In this document: positions 7,757 through 16,113 of the stretch, piece by piece
How the letters are laid out: each line of letters opens with the position of its first letter
Position numbering within the stretch: position 1 is the stretch's first letter
Origin: Actinomycetes bacterium
GTDB lineage: Bacteria > Actinomycetota > Acidimicrobiia > Acidimicrobiales > RAAP-2
Length of the DNA stretch: 44,207 nucleotides
NCBI GenBank assembly: GCA_021844425.1
Contig: JAKBTL010000027.1
Location: 1-44,207, forward strand
Reading direction: 5' to 3'
Notes under the pieces: generated by a model
Databases searched by the model: none
What the model saw: only the letters and a program-made list of their open reading frames with translations
What the model was told of the DNA's origin: nothing
Made by a program: the position numbers and the translations under genes

Positions 7757-8892
7757 TCCGTGTCCGGGCAGGAATCGACGGGGTCCCCGTCTATGGCGCC
7801 GGTCGTCGAGGGTCGGTCGACGACCCTGTCAACCAGGGTTTCGCGCAGCTTGCCTCCAATGAGTCCCCGTTTACTCCGCTGCCATCGGTCAGTGACGCCA
7901 TCGCCCGTGCCGCGGCAGGAGTGAACCGCTACCCGGACATCGACGGAATGGTGCTGCGTGCCCGTCTCGCCGACGCACACGGTGTCGAGGAGGACCAGAT
8001 CGTCCTCGGCTGCGGCTCCATCGAGGTGTGCCACCAGGCTGTGACCATTTCCGCTGGGCCGGGGACCGAGGTGGTCTACGCCTGGCCCACGTTCCCCGAG
8101 TACACCGCCATCACGGCACTGGCCGGCGCTCGGGCGCGTCGGGTCCCCCTGGCCGGGGCGCGTCATGACGTGGTCGCCATGGCGAAGGCGGTGACGGAGG
8201 AGACCCGAGTCGTCTTCGTCTGCAATCCGAACAACCCAACGGGCACCGCTCTCACCGGGGCCGAGCTGGCCTACCTGCTCGACGCCATTCCGTCGTGGTG
8301 CCTCGTCGTGGTCGACGAGGCGTATGCGGAGTTCGCTGACGCCCCGGAGTTCGGCTCCGCGCTGGAGCTGCTCACGGCGCACGAGAACGTCCTCGTGCTA
8401 CGAACGTTCTCCAAGGCGTACGGACTGGCGGGTCTGCGTGTGGGCTACGGCGTCACCAGCGTCGAGGTGGCCTCGCTCCTTCGCCTCGCCAAGATTCCTT
8501 TCAGCGTCGGGAACGTCGCCCTGGCTGCTGCAGTCGCCTCCATCGATGCCGGCAGTGAGCTTGTCGCCCGGATGGCGACGATCAAAGCGGAGCGCGACCG
8601 AGTCGCGAACCAGCTCGTCGGGCTGGGTTGGGACATCCCGTCTTCGCAGGCCAACTTCCTCTGGATCCCCGCGAGCGAGGCTCGAGCGGACGCGGTGGCG
8701 CGCCGTTGCGCCGAGAGCAAGGTGCTCATCCGTCAGTACCCCGACGGATTGCGGATCACCATTGGCACCGAGGAAGAGAATGGTCGGCTTCTGGACGCCC
8801 TGGGCAGCCCCGACGACCTGCCACCGACGAATGTGACGGTGACGGCGACCAGCCTGGCCACCCGAGCCGAATCGAGCCCTCTTGATCAGTAG
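7753..8892 (+). CDS. Class I/II PLP aminotransferase, histidinol-phosphate aminotransferase-like
   Basis: 379 residues; fold type I aminotransferase of the HisC branch. Seen are [10 protein letters not shown] at the N-terminus, [18 protein letters not shown], and the PLP lysine K221 in [17 protein letters not shown]. HisC-like proteins outside histidine operons often act on aromatic amino acids, and no other his gene is nearby. The ATG has a strong ribosome site (GGAGGAGG, 4-11 bases upstream). Placed after E1/E2, it could supply the 2-oxoacid for the dehydrogenase by transamination; this is inference. The C-terminal 20 residues (after the SPDDLPPTN segment) look unconserved. Confidence 0.88.
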   Translation: MIRVRAGIDGVPVYGAGRRGSVDDPVNQGFAQLASNESPFTPLPSVSDAIARAAAGVNRYPDIDGMVLRARLADAHGVEEDQIVLGCGSIEVCHQAVTISAGPGTEVVYAWPTFPEYTAITALAGARARRVPLAGARHDVVAMAKAVTEETRVVFVCNPNNPTGTALTGAELAYLLDAIPSWCLVVVDEAYAEFADAPEFGSALELLTAHENVLVLRTFSKAYGLAGLRVGYGVTSVEVASLLRLAKIPFSVGNVALAAAVASIDAGSELVARMATIKAERDRVANQLVGLGWDIPSSQANFLWIPASEARADAVARRCAESKVLIRQYPDGLRITIGTEEENGRLLDALGSPDDLPPTNVTVTATSLATRAESSPLDQ

Positions 8893-8895
8893 TCG

Positions 8896-8943
8896 ATGAA
8901 GGTCAGCAGTCAAATCCCACAGGAGCTACCAAAAGGAGCATGA
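8896..8943 (+). other. Possible 15-codon micro-ORF upstream of trpB-like gene
   Basis: ATG 8896 opens a frame ([15 protein letters not shown]) that ends with TGA 8941-8943, overlapping the next gene's ATG 8940 as ATGA. It has no clear ribosome site of its own, and the next gene has an excellent one (AAAAGGAG), so this may be chance. Confidence 0.15.
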
Positions 8944-10193
8944 CCGTGAAATGGAATCTCTCACCTGATCAGATGCCGCAGGCGTGGTTCAACGTCGCGC
9001 CACACCTCACCGAGCCGCTGCAGCCGCCCCTCCACCCAGCGACGCGCGAACCGGTCGGCCCGGACGATCTCGCGCCGCTCTTTCCTATGGCACTGATTGC
9101 CCAGGAGATGTCCGCGGAACCCTGGATCGACATTCCGGGCCAGGTGATCGACGTCCTCCGCCTCTGGCGCCCGACCCCGCTCGTGCGGGCTCGCCGGCTC
9201 GAGCAAGCGCTCGACACGCCTGCGCGGATCTACTACAAGGACGAGTCGGTGTCCCCCGCCGGCTCTCACAAGCCGAACACCGCGGTGCCGCAAGCCTATT
9301 ACAACAAGGTCGAAGGCATCCGGCGCCTCGCCACCGAGACCGGCGCCGGACAGTGGGGGAGCGCGCTCTCGTTCGCGACCGCGCTCTTCGAGCTCGAGTG
9401 CATGGTCTACATGGTCCGCATCTCCTACGAGCAGAAGCCCTATCGCCGGGTGATGATGGAGACCTGGGGGGGCAACGTCGTACCCTCTCCGGTAGACGAC
9501 CCCGATCACCCTGGCTCTCTCGGGTCCGCCATCAGCGACGCCGTGCGCGACGTCGTTGCGCGCGAAGACTCCCACTACTCGCTCGGCTCGGTGCTGAACC
9601 ACGTGCTGCTGCACCAGACCGTGATCGGCCTCGAGGCGAAGGAGCAACTCGCCCTGGCCGGGGAGGAGCGTCCCGACATCGTCATCGGGTCCTGCGGCGG
9701 CGGCTCCAACCTCGGCGGCATCACGGGCCCCTTCGTGCCCGACGCCGACGTCGAGCTCGTCGCGGTCGAGCCGTCGTCGTGCCCAACGCTCACGGCGGGC
9801 CGGTTCGAGTACGACTTCGGCGACACGGCAGGCTTGACCCCGCTCCTTCAGATGTACACGCTCGGCCACGACTTCGTTCCATCGAGCATCCACGCCGGGG
9901 GCCTCCGATACCACGGCGACTCTCCGATCATCTCGAACCTCGTGAAGACCGGCCGGATGCGTGCGGTCGCTTATCCCCAGGGCAAGGTGTTCGAAGCCGC
10001 GGTCCAGTTCGCCCGCACCCAGGGAACGATCCCGGCCCCGGAGACGAGCCACGCGATCCGGGCGGCCATCGACGAAGCCCTGCGGGCGAAGGAGGAGGGA
10101 GTGGAGCGGGTGATCCTCTTCAACTACTCCGGGCACGGTCTGCTCGATCTCGGGGCATACGACAATTACCTCCACGGCAAGTTGGTCGAGTGA
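8940..10193 (+). CDS. TrpB2-type tryptophan synthase beta-like enzyme
   Basis: 417 residues of the TrpB2 branch, recognised by the N-terminal extension with [17 protein letters not shown], the PLP lysine K111 in AGSHKPNTA, the [14 protein letters not shown] catalytic-Glu region, and the glycine-rich phosphate loop [10 protein letters not shown]. Classic TrpB joins indole and serine; TrpB2 proteins are often encoded away from trpA, as here, and their roles include indole salvage or still-unknown beta-replacement reactions. AAAAGGAG lies 4 bases before ATG. It sits between an aminotransferase and a nitrilase-like gene, so a catabolic or specialised amino-acid reaction, rather than tryptophan biosynthesis, is plausible. 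No trpA or other trp gene is present. Confidence 0.88.
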   Translation: MTVKWNLSPDQMPQAWFNVAPHLTEPLQPPLHPATREPVGPDDLAPLFPMALIAQEMSAEPWIDIPGQVIDVLRLWRPTPLVRARRLEQALDTPARIYYKDESVSPAGSHKPNTAVPQAYYNKVEGIRRLATETGAGQWGSALSFATALFELECMVYMVRISYEQKPYRRVMMETWGGNVVPSPVDDPDHPGSLGSAISDAVRDVVAREDSHYSLGSVLNHVLLHQTVIGLEAKEQLALAGEERPDIVIGSCGGGSNLGGITGPFVPDADVELVAVEPSSCPTLTAGRFEYDFGDTAGLTPLLQMYTLGHDFVPSSIHAGGLRYHGDSPIISNLVKTGRMRAVAYPQGKVFEAAVQFARTQGTIPAPETSHAIRAAIDEALRAKEEGVERVILFNYSGHGLLDLGAYDNYLHGKLVE

Positions 10194-10273
10194 CGACTCC
10201 CTGCGGCACCCTGGACGGCTTCTCCTGCGTCCTGATCGGCGTTGCTCAGCGCGAAAGGGGGGGTGAACGATGA
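10190..10273 (+). other. Possible 27-codon bridging micro-ORF between trpB-like and nitrilase-like genes
   Basis: GTG 10190 overlaps the TrpB2 stop (GTGA) and the frame runs 27 codons to TGA 10271-10273, which overlaps ATG 10270 of the next gene (ATGA). The peptide begins [11 protein letters not shown] and contains two cysteines. No homology is recognised. The purine-rich ribosome site of the next gene (GAAAGGGGGG) falls within it. Confidence 0.25.
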
Positions 10274-11427
10274 TCGAGCCATACCAGGCTGTGGGTCTGA
10301 TCCAGACCGTGCGCGGGATTCGCCGCCGAGACGAGATCGCCCGGAACCTCGAGCACATCTCGGACATGGTCAAGGCCGCGTCGTGGCTGTCGAGCATGGA
10401 CCTGCCGGTGCGGCTGATCTGCATTCCGGAGGGAGGCCTGCAAGGGTTCACCGACGAGGTGTTCGATCTCGACCACGAAGAGTACGCGCGGGAGTGCGCG
10501 ATCGACATCCCGGGGCCGGAGACCGATGAGCTGGGGAAGCTGGCGCAAAAGTGGAACGCGTTCGTCGTCGCTCAGGCAAAGGCGCGACATCCGGAGTTTC
10601 CTGGACGCTATTTCAACGTCGGCTTCGTGATCGAGCCCGAGGACGGCACGGTGATCCTGAAGCACCACAAGCTTGCGCCGCTCTTTCCTGTGGAGCACTC
10701 CCTGACGCCGCACAACGTGTGGGATCGCTGGATCGAGCTGTACGGGAGCGGTCTCGACGCCTTCTACCCGGTTGCGGACACTGCGATCGGCCGGATCGGG
10801 ATCATGATGGCGAACGAGGCGTCGTACCCGGAGATCGCTCGCGGTCTCGCGATGAACGGGTGCGAGATCGCGTACCGTGGACCGTTCCCAGCTCCGGGCG
10901 TGATGAGCGGCATGTTCGCGGTGCAGAACCGAGCCCGAGCACTCGACAACAACATGTACGTGATCGGAGTGAACCTCGGGACGTACTACCTGCACACGGA
11001 TTCGGAGACTCCCGTCGACACGTTCGCAGGTGGCTCGCAGATCGTCGACTACCGCGGCCAGATCGTGACCGAGGTCCCCTATGGCGGCGGCTCGTCGTGG
11101 ATCGCCGGGACGATCGCCGTCGAAGCGCTGCGGCAGTTCAGGCAGACCGTGCAGTGGGACAATTGGATGAAAGACCTGCTCACCGAGCAGTACCGGCTGA
11201 TCTACGACCAACCGGTGTACCCGAAGAATTTGTATCTCGAGCGCAAGCCGTACAACCACGCGGAATACCGCGAGCAGGTGACGCGCAAGCAGGTCGAGCT
11301 GTTGCAAGAGCGCGGGGTCTGGGCGCGCCCGGCCGCGGCGGATGGCGGCGGATCGAGCGGAGCCCCCGACCGCGACCAGCGGAGCCGGCCGAAGCGAACC
11401 CGAGCGAAAAGAGACCTGCCGCACTGA
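10270..11427 (+). CDS. Nitrilase-superfamily protein (amidase branch) lacking the catalytic cysteine
   Basis: 385 residues. The carbon-nitrogen hydrolase fold (PF00795) is clear: Glu54 in CIPEGGLQGF and Lys134 in LKHHKLAPLFPVEH align with the catalytic Glu and Lys of aliphatic amidase AmiE (LKYRK-IIPWCPIEG). In AmiE the nucleophile is in ICDDGNYPEIW; here the aligned segment is MANEASYPEIA, placing Ala181 where cysteine should be. The rest of the domain (RGLAMNGCEIAYRG, NRARALDNNMYVIGVN) is intact, so this is not a decayed gene. It may be a pseudoenzyme, a partner subunit, or use another nucleophile (Cys at +14 in NGCEI). The C-terminal 40 residues are Arg/Gly/Ser-rich and probably disordered. 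Last gene of the region 2 operon. Confidence 0.82.
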   Translation: MIEPYQAVGLIQTVRGIRRRDEIARNLEHISDMVKAASWLSSMDLPVRLICIPEGGLQGFTDEVFDLDHEEYARECAIDIPGPETDELGKLAQKWNAFVVAQAKARHPEFPGRYFNVGFVIEPEDGTVILKHHKLAPLFPVEHSLTPHNVWDRWIELYGSGLDAFYPVADTAIGRIGIMMANEASYPEIARGLAMNGCEIAYRGPFPAPGVMSGMFAVQNRARALDNNMYVIGVNLGTYYLHTDSETPVDTFAGGSQIVDYRGQIVTEVPYGGGSSWIAGTIAVEALRQFRQTVQWDNWMKDLLTEQYRLIYDQPVYPKNLYLERKPYNHAEYREQVTRKQVELLQERGVWARPAAADGGGSSGAPDRDQRSRPKRTRAKRDLPH

Positions 11428-11437
11428 TCGGCAGAGC

Positions 11438-11505
11438 CGCGATGCATGGTGGAGTCGCGGCGACCGGAGGTGTCGCGATGCACGGTGGTGCCGCGCCGAC
11501 CGCAG
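11438..11505 (+). repeat. Imperfect 36-bp tandem direct repeat, two copies
   Basis: CGCGATGCATGGTGGAGTCG begins at 11438 and CGCGATGCACGGTGGTGCCG at 11474, a period of 36 bases, with similarity continuing to the GCGACCG / GCCGACCG ends. It lies between the nitrilase-like stop and the next promoter. No coding role is evident; it is not a hairpin in the usual terminator sense. Confidence 0.6.
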
Positions 11506-11509
11506 TGAC

Positions 11510-11537
11510 TTGACAGTTGATCAACGCTATGTATAGT
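11510..11537 (+). promoter_or_regulatory. Strong promoter with palindromic operator in the spacer
   Basis: TTGACA (11510-11515), a 16-base spacer, then TATAGT (11532-11537), the best sigma-70-type promoter in the window. The spacer begins with the perfect 10-bp palindrome GTTGATCAAC (11516-11525), a classic repressor position. Read on the reverse strand, 11532-11518 is ACATAGCGTTGATCA, which matches 14 of 15 bases at 29446-29460 in another promoter here. The start of transcription would be near 11544, giving a leader of about 140 nt before the CoA ligase. Confidence 0.75.
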
Positions 11538-11568
11538 AAGTAAGTACACGTCACCTGGGGGGTGATCC

Positions 11569-11697
11569 ATGAGCTGCTCGGACGTTCGCCACGGGGCTGG
11601 TCGACCACTCGGTGGCCTCTTGGCACGACATGCGGGTTGCCGGCATAGCGTTCCCGTCCACAGCGCATCTTCGAGGGCAAGCCAATGGGCCGTGTGA
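11569..11697 (+). other. Possible 42-codon leader ORF overlapping the CoA ligase start
   Basis: ATG 11569 is preceded by GGGGGG at about 6 bases and lies 25 nt after the predicted transcription start. The frame (starts MSCSDVRHGAGRPLGG) runs 42 codons to TGA 11695-11697, 13 bases inside the CoA ligase gene, whose own ATG (11685) has no good ribosome site. This fits translational coupling from a leader ORF. No similarity recognised; composition is Arg/Ser/His-rich like an unselected frame. Confidence 0.3.
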
Positions 11698-13004
11698 CGG
11701 GCCAGCATGAGCCAGCGCTGGTGGCAAGCGCTCACGCCGCTGAGTCGTCTCCTGCTCAGGATTCGATCGATGCCTGGATCCGTGAGACCGTCAGGCAGGC
11801 ATACGAGGGATCCGCATGGTGGCGTGCTCGTCTTGATGATGCCGGGGTCGACCCCTCTTCGGTGCATGGCCGGGCGGACCTGTCCATCCTTCCGTTCAGC
11901 ACGAAGCAAGACCTGAGAGACGCGTACCCGCTCGGATGGGCCACCGTCCCAGACCGCGACATCCTCCGCGTGCACGCCTCATCCGGTACGACCGGAAAGA
12001 GAACGCTCTGCGCCTACAGCGCTCGCGACCTTCGGGATTGGGCCGACCAGTTTGCCCGCTGCTACCGGTACGCCGGGGTGACCGAGGCTGACAAGGTCCA
12101 GGTAATGGTCGGGTTCGGGCTCTGGACCGCCGGCAGCGGCTTCCAAGCTGGAGCAGAGCGCGTCGGCGCGACCGTGGTGCCTACGGGCCCGGGGAACGTC
12201 GAGCTCCAGTTGGAGATGATGCGGGATCTCGGAACCACGACGATCTGCGCGACGTCGTCGTTCGCGTTGTTGATTGCCGAAGAGGTCGCGTCCCGGGGAA
12301 TCCGAGGTTCGCTTCAGCTCCGGCGGGGGGTCATCGGCTCAGAGAGATGGGGCTCGGGAATGCGGTCCCGTATAGACGAATTGCTGAACATCGAGTCGTT
12401 CGACATCTACGGATTGACCGAGCTCTACGGCCCCGGAGTGGGAATCGACTGTGGTCATCACGACGGCATCCACGTGTGGTCGGACTACTACGTCGTCGAG
12501 ATCATCGATCCGGAGACTCTCGAACCTGTGCCTCCGGGTCAGGAAGGCGAGATCGTCGTCACGACCTTGCGAAAGGAGGCAATGCCCCTCATCCGCTACA
12601 GGACGCGCGACAGATCCTGGCTGTACCAAGACCCGTGCCCCTGTGGCAGTCCATTCCCTCGCATCGGTCGGATCCTCGGCAGAACCGACGACGTCGTGAA
12701 AGTACGAGGAGTCGCGATCGCTCCAGCGCAAGTCGACTCGGTGCTGTCTACCGTCGAAGGGCTCGGGCCCGAATACCAGATCCGCATTTCGCGCCCTGAT
12801 GGCGGACGTGACCAGGTGGTCGTCCTCGTCGAGGGAGAGGGCGGCGCAGGCGCAAGGACAGTCCTGGCGGAACGCCTTCGTGAGGCGATGGGGGTGCGCG
12901 TGGAAGTGGAGATCGTGAGCTATGGGACGCTGCCGCGCAGCGAGGGGAAAAGCCGTCGCGTCGTCGACGTCCGGTCCCCTGAGGACGCTGGAAATGCATC
13001 GTGA
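11685..13004 (+). CDS. Phenylacetate-CoA ligase-like AMP-forming acyl-CoA ligase
   Basis: 439 residues, PaaK-like size. The adenylate-forming P-loop is ASSGTTGKRTL; FDIYGLTELYGPG is the A5-type motif; the PaaK-type C-terminal part shows PCPCGSPFPRIGRILGRTDDVVKVRGV and an ACT-like end domain with YQIRISRPDGG. It should activate an aromatic or related carboxylic acid to its CoA thioester with ATP. It is the first gene after a regulated promoter and is followed by a complete branched-chain-type importer, so the imported acid is probably its substrate. The ATG at 11685 follows a leader ORF. Downstream CoA-thioester enzymes at 24.5-29.2 kb could act on its product. The exact acid cannot be read from the sequence. 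Confidence 0.87.
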   Translation: MGRVTGQHEPALVASAHAAESSPAQDSIDAWIRETVRQAYEGSAWWRARLDDAGVDPSSVHGRADLSILPFSTKQDLRDAYPLGWATVPDRDILRVHASSGTTGKRTLCAYSARDLRDWADQFARCYRYAGVTEADKVQVMVGFGLWTAGSGFQAGAERVGATVVPTGPGNVELQLEMMRDLGTTTICATSSFALLIAEEVASRGIRGSLQLRRGVIGSERWGSGMRSRIDELLNIESFDIYGLTELYGPGVGIDCGHHDGIHVWSDYYVVEIIDPETLEPVPPGQEGEIVVTTLRKEAMPLIRYRTRDRSWLYQDPCPCGSPFPRIGRILGRTDDVVKVRGVAIAPAQVDSVLSTVEGLGPEYQIRISRPDGGRDQVVVLVEGEGGAGARTVLAERLREAMGVRVEVEIVSYGTLPRSEGKSRRVVDVRSPEDAGNAS

Positions 13005-13016
13005 CGGGGTCGTGTG

Positions 13017-13133
13017 ATGCGGATGGAATTGCCGCATGAGCACGGCCCCGGCTGGCTTTCCGGCGCGAGGAGGGGGACAGGCCTACTCGACGTAGGAGCA
13101 CCCGCGGCGCCACGCTCGTCTCGGTGTCCGTGA
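13017..13133 (+). other. Possible 38-codon micro-ORF ending on the livH start
   Basis: ATG 13017 opens a 38-codon frame (MRMELPHEHGPGWLSG...) ending TGA 13131-13133, which shares a base with ATG 13133 of the permease gene (TGATG). The gap is 119 bases with no other signal. It could be chance in GC-rich DNA. Confidence 0.15.
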
Positions 13134-14062
13134 TGGGTTGGATGCCGACGTTGTGTGCGACCGGCATCGGTCAGCTCCCAGAGACTCTGGCGAGCGGCAT
13201 CGTGAACGGCTGCATCTACGCCTTGGCTGCGGTGAGCCTGCTCGTCGTCTACAACGTCACCGGTGTCATCAACTTCGCCGTCGGGGACTTCCTCATGGCA
13301 GGCGCGATGCTCACGCTCCTGTTCGCCGGTCCGAACGGTGATCCGCATCGGCTTCCACTGGCGCTGGCCGTGCTCCTGGCGGTGGTGATCGTGACGGCTC
13401 TGGGTGCACTGCTCGAGCGGCTCGTGATCCATCCCCGACGCCGCCAGGGGACCATCTTCCTGCTCATCCTCACGATCGGGATCTCGTCGGTCCTCGAGGG
13501 CGGTGCGCTCATCCCGACGGGCTCCCTCACCTACGGGCTCCGCCCGTTCACGTCCGGGCCCGCACTGTCAGTCGCCGGCGTTCTGCTCCCTCGGCAGGAT
13601 CTCTGGATCGTCGGATCGACCTTGATCGTGATGGGCCTGCTCTGGTACGGAGCGACCCGGACGAGGACTGGCAAGGCGTTGCGAGCGTGCGAGGTCAACC
13701 CGATTGCGGCCCGCCTCGTCGGGATCCGGGTCGACAGGTACTGGACCATCGCGTTCGCGCTGGGGGCTCTCTTGGCGGCGTTGGCCGGAGCCATCCTGGT
13801 ACCGGTGACCTATGCCACCTACGACATGGGAATTCCGATCACGTTGAAAGCGTTCGTCGCGTGGATCCTGGGCGGCGCGGAGTCGCCGGTCGGCGCGGTG
13901 GCAGGCGGGGTGGGCTTCGGCGTGCTCGAGGCAGTGGTGCTCGGGTACTCCCCGGCATCAGTGGCGAACTACGGCGACGCCGTGCCGCTCTTGCTGCTGA
14001 TCGTGGCTCTAGTCATCCGCCGGCGCGGCTTGACTCGCCAGATGGCGGTGACGCGCGTATGA
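13133..14062 (+). CDS. livH: Branched-chain-amino-acid-type ABC transporter permease (LivH family)
   Basis: About 309 residues, highly hydrophobic with about eight membrane segments. The family signature is present: VNGCIYALAAVSLLVVYNVTGVINFAVGDFLMAGAM near residues 20-60, ALRACEVNPIAARLVGIRV in the cytoplasmic loop, and VAWILGGAESPVGAVAGG near the end. LivH forms the inner-membrane channel with LivM. Starts at GTG 13124, GTG 13130 and ATG 13133 are all possible; none has a clear ribosome site. The stop overlaps the livM-livG fusion as ATGA. Despite the name, such importers carry many aromatic or organic acids, and the neighbouring CoA ligase suggests that here. Confidence 0.9.
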   Translation: MGWMPTLCATGIGQLPETLASGIVNGCIYALAAVSLLVVYNVTGVINFAVGDFLMAGAMLTLLFAGPNGDPHRLPLALAVLLAVVIVTALGALLERLVIHPRRRQGTIFLLILTIGISSVLEGGALIPTGSLTYGLRPFTSGPALSVAGVLLPRQDLWIVGSTLIVMGLLWYGATRTRTGKALRACEVNPIAARLVGIRVDRYWTIAFALGALLAALAGAILVPVTYATYDMGIPITLKAFVAWILGGAESPVGAVAGGVGFGVLEAVVLGYSPASVANYGDAVPLLLLIVALVIRRRGLTRQMAVTRV

Positions 14063-16113
14063 GCTCGGTCGACTCGCCAGCTGCGGATCGGCTGCGGTCG
14101 AGAGCTGTCGTTCCAGTCTCAGTGCTGCTGGCAGACCGGTGGTGGGCGCCGCTCGGCGGCCTGGCCCTGGTGGGAGCCGCCTTCTTCACGATGCCTCAGT
14201 GGATGCCGGCGCTGGGCTTCTTGTCGGTCGAGGACGGAGTCACGGTCACCATCTACACCATGCTCGCGTTGGGGATGGTCCTCGTGCTCGGGTACTGCGG
14301 ACAGCTCATGCTCGCCACGAACGCGTTGTTCGGAGTCGGGGCGTACGGGTTGGCAATTCTCGCAGTCCACCAAGGTCTGAACCCGTGGGCAGGAATGGCA
14401 GTCTCGGCCGTGGCAGCCGGCGCCGGCGCTGCGCTCATCGGCGTCATGGTCTTCCGGCTGACCGGGCACCTCCTTGGCCTCGTCACGCTCGCCATCGGGT
14501 ACATCGCGTTCATCGTCTTCGAGACGTCATCTCTGACCGGTGGCGCGAGCGGCATCAGCGTCGGGCCCAGCTTGTCGATCGGCAGTGCGGTCTTCTCTGG
14601 CGGGGAGAACAGCTTCTTCTACGTCTGCACCGCGGCCGCGTTGATCTCACTCGTCGTCGCACGCAATCTCGTGGTGAGCCGCACTGGGAGGGCGCTGAGA
14701 GCTGTCGAAGCGAACGAAGCCGCCGCAGCCTCTGCTGGCGTCAATGCCACGCGCTACAAGGTCGTCGCGTTCGTGGTGGGGGCGATCATTGCCAGCGTCG
14801 CGGGAAGCCTGTACGCCAACTACGTCGGCGTCGTCGGCGCCTCGTCGTTCACAATTCTCGTGACCGTCGAAGTCCTCCTCATGGCCGTCGTCGGGGGCCT
14901 GCGCTCGATCTGGGGGGCTCCGTTCGGCGTCTTGGCTGTCGTGGTCTTCGAGGCGGCGCTTCAGTCATACGGCCCGGACTTGATCCACATCAACTCGTCC
15001 TACTTCACCACCATCGGCTTCGGCGTGGTGCTCATTCTCGTGCTCTTGCTGTTGCCCGGCGGGCTCGGGAGCGTCGGCGACAGGCTCGCTCGCATGGTCG
15101 CATCTTGGAGACCCGAGTCAGACGACGCGAACGCGGGGATCTCGACGGCAAGCCGTATCGCCACTTCGCAAACGGGTCCGGGTGAGCTGCCAACGAGCGC
15201 AGCGCCAGCGGTCGTGCTCGCGCTCAGGACGGGGGCCATGGGTGACCCGAGAGGTCAAGTCGATCCGGATCCCCAGGCTCTTCTCGAAGCCGTAGGGGTG
15301 ACGTGCCGCTTCGAAGGACTGACCGCATTGGACGGGGTGAGCCTGGAGCTGCAGGCGGGAGAGGTCGTTGGGCTGATTGGACCGAACGGAGCGGGGAAGA
15401 CCACGTTCTTCAACTGCTTGTCGGGGCATGTGCAACCGTCTTCGGGTGTGGTACGGCTCGGAGGCACTGACGTCACGGGCCTGCCCCCATATCGCATCGC
15501 CCGTCATGGCCTCGCGAGGACGTTCCAGAACATCGAGCTGTTTCCGGACATGACGGTGCTCGAGAACGTCATGGTCGGAGCGCATCTCTCTGCGCATGCC
15601 GGAGCGCTCTCGGCCGTCTTTCGCCTGCCCGGACATTGGCATGACGAGCGCGTTCTTGCAGAAGGGGCCAGGTACGCGCTGCAGCGCGTGGACATGGGAC
15701 GATATGCGACGCGCGCTGCCGGTACGCTCCCCTATGGTCAGCAGCGACGGGTCGAGATCGCCAGGGCGCTGGCAGCGCAGCCCCACGTACTGCTCCTCGA
15801 TGAGCCCGCTGCTGGTCTCAGCGCGTCGGAAGCGCAAGAGCTCGTCGAGCTCGTACGGGCACTGGCGAACGAGTCCCTGGGGATCGTCATGGTCGAGCAC
15901 AACATGCGCGCGCTCATGAACGTGGCAGACCGCGTGACCGTGCTCGACTCCGGACGACAACTCCTGACGGCACTTCCTGAGGAGGTCCGCAAGGACCCCG
16001 TCGTGATCGCGTCGTACCTTGGCACGAGTCATCTCGATATCTCCCACGCGAGAGCTCCCGGTGCGACCGTTCGGCACGACGATGTGTCGTACGTGCCGGA
16101 GGGCGGCTCGTGA
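14059..16113 (+). CDS. LivM-LivG fusion: ABC transporter permease and ATPase in one chain
   Basis: 684 residues. Residues 1-360 are a LivM permease (TIYTMLALGMVLVLGYCGQLMLATNALFGVGAYG; ALRAVEANEAAAASAGVNATRYK; AVVGGLRSIWGAPFGVL), followed by a polar Ser/Ala/Thr linker (about 365-410) and a LivG ATPase. The ATPase has Walker A GPNGAGKT (about 442-449), FQNIELFPDMTVLENVMVGAH, the signature LPYGQQRRVEIARAL (LPYG form, normal for LivG), Walker B VLLLDEPAAGL and the H-loop VEHNM. The reading frame is continuous with no sign of an artificial join. The ATG overlaps the livH stop; the stop overlaps livF as GTGA. Such fusions are known in Actinobacteria. Confidence 0.92.
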   Translation: MSSVDSPAADRLRSRAVVPVSVLLADRWWAPLGGLALVGAAFFTMPQWMPALGFLSVEDGVTVTIYTMLALGMVLVLGYCGQLMLATNALFGVGAYGLAILAVHQGLNPWAGMAVSAVAAGAGAALIGVMVFRLTGHLLGLVTLAIGYIAFIVFETSSLTGGASGISVGPSLSIGSAVFSGGENSFFYVCTAAALISLVVARNLVVSRTGRALRAVEANEAAAASAGVNATRYKVVAFVVGAIIASVAGSLYANYVGVVGASSFTILVTVEVLLMAVVGGLRSIWGAPFGVLAVVVFEAALQSYGPDLIHINSSYFTTIGFGVVLILVLLLLPGGLGSVGDRLARMVASWRPESDDANAGISTASRIATSQTGPGELPTSAAPAVVLALRTGAMGDPRGQVDPDPQALLEAVGVTCRFEGLTALDGVSLELQAGEVVGLIGPNGAGKTTFFNCLSGHVQPSSGVVRLGGTDVTGLPPYRIARHGLARTFQNIELFPDMTVLENVMVGAHLSAHAGALSAVFRLPGHWHDERVLAEGARYALQRVDMGRYATRAAGTLPYGQQRRVEIARALAAQPHVLLLDEPAAGLSASEAQELVELVRALANESLGIVMVEHNMRALMNVADRVTVLDSGRQLLTALPEEVRKDPVVIASYLGTSHLDISHARAPGATVRHDDVSYVPEGGS

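Noticed and set aside
8882-8888. TTGATCA at the 3' end of the HisC-like gene as a fourth operator
   Set aside because: It lies in the last codons of the gene with no -35/-10 boxes nearby; the same heptamer also occurs in coding regions (for example 37919).
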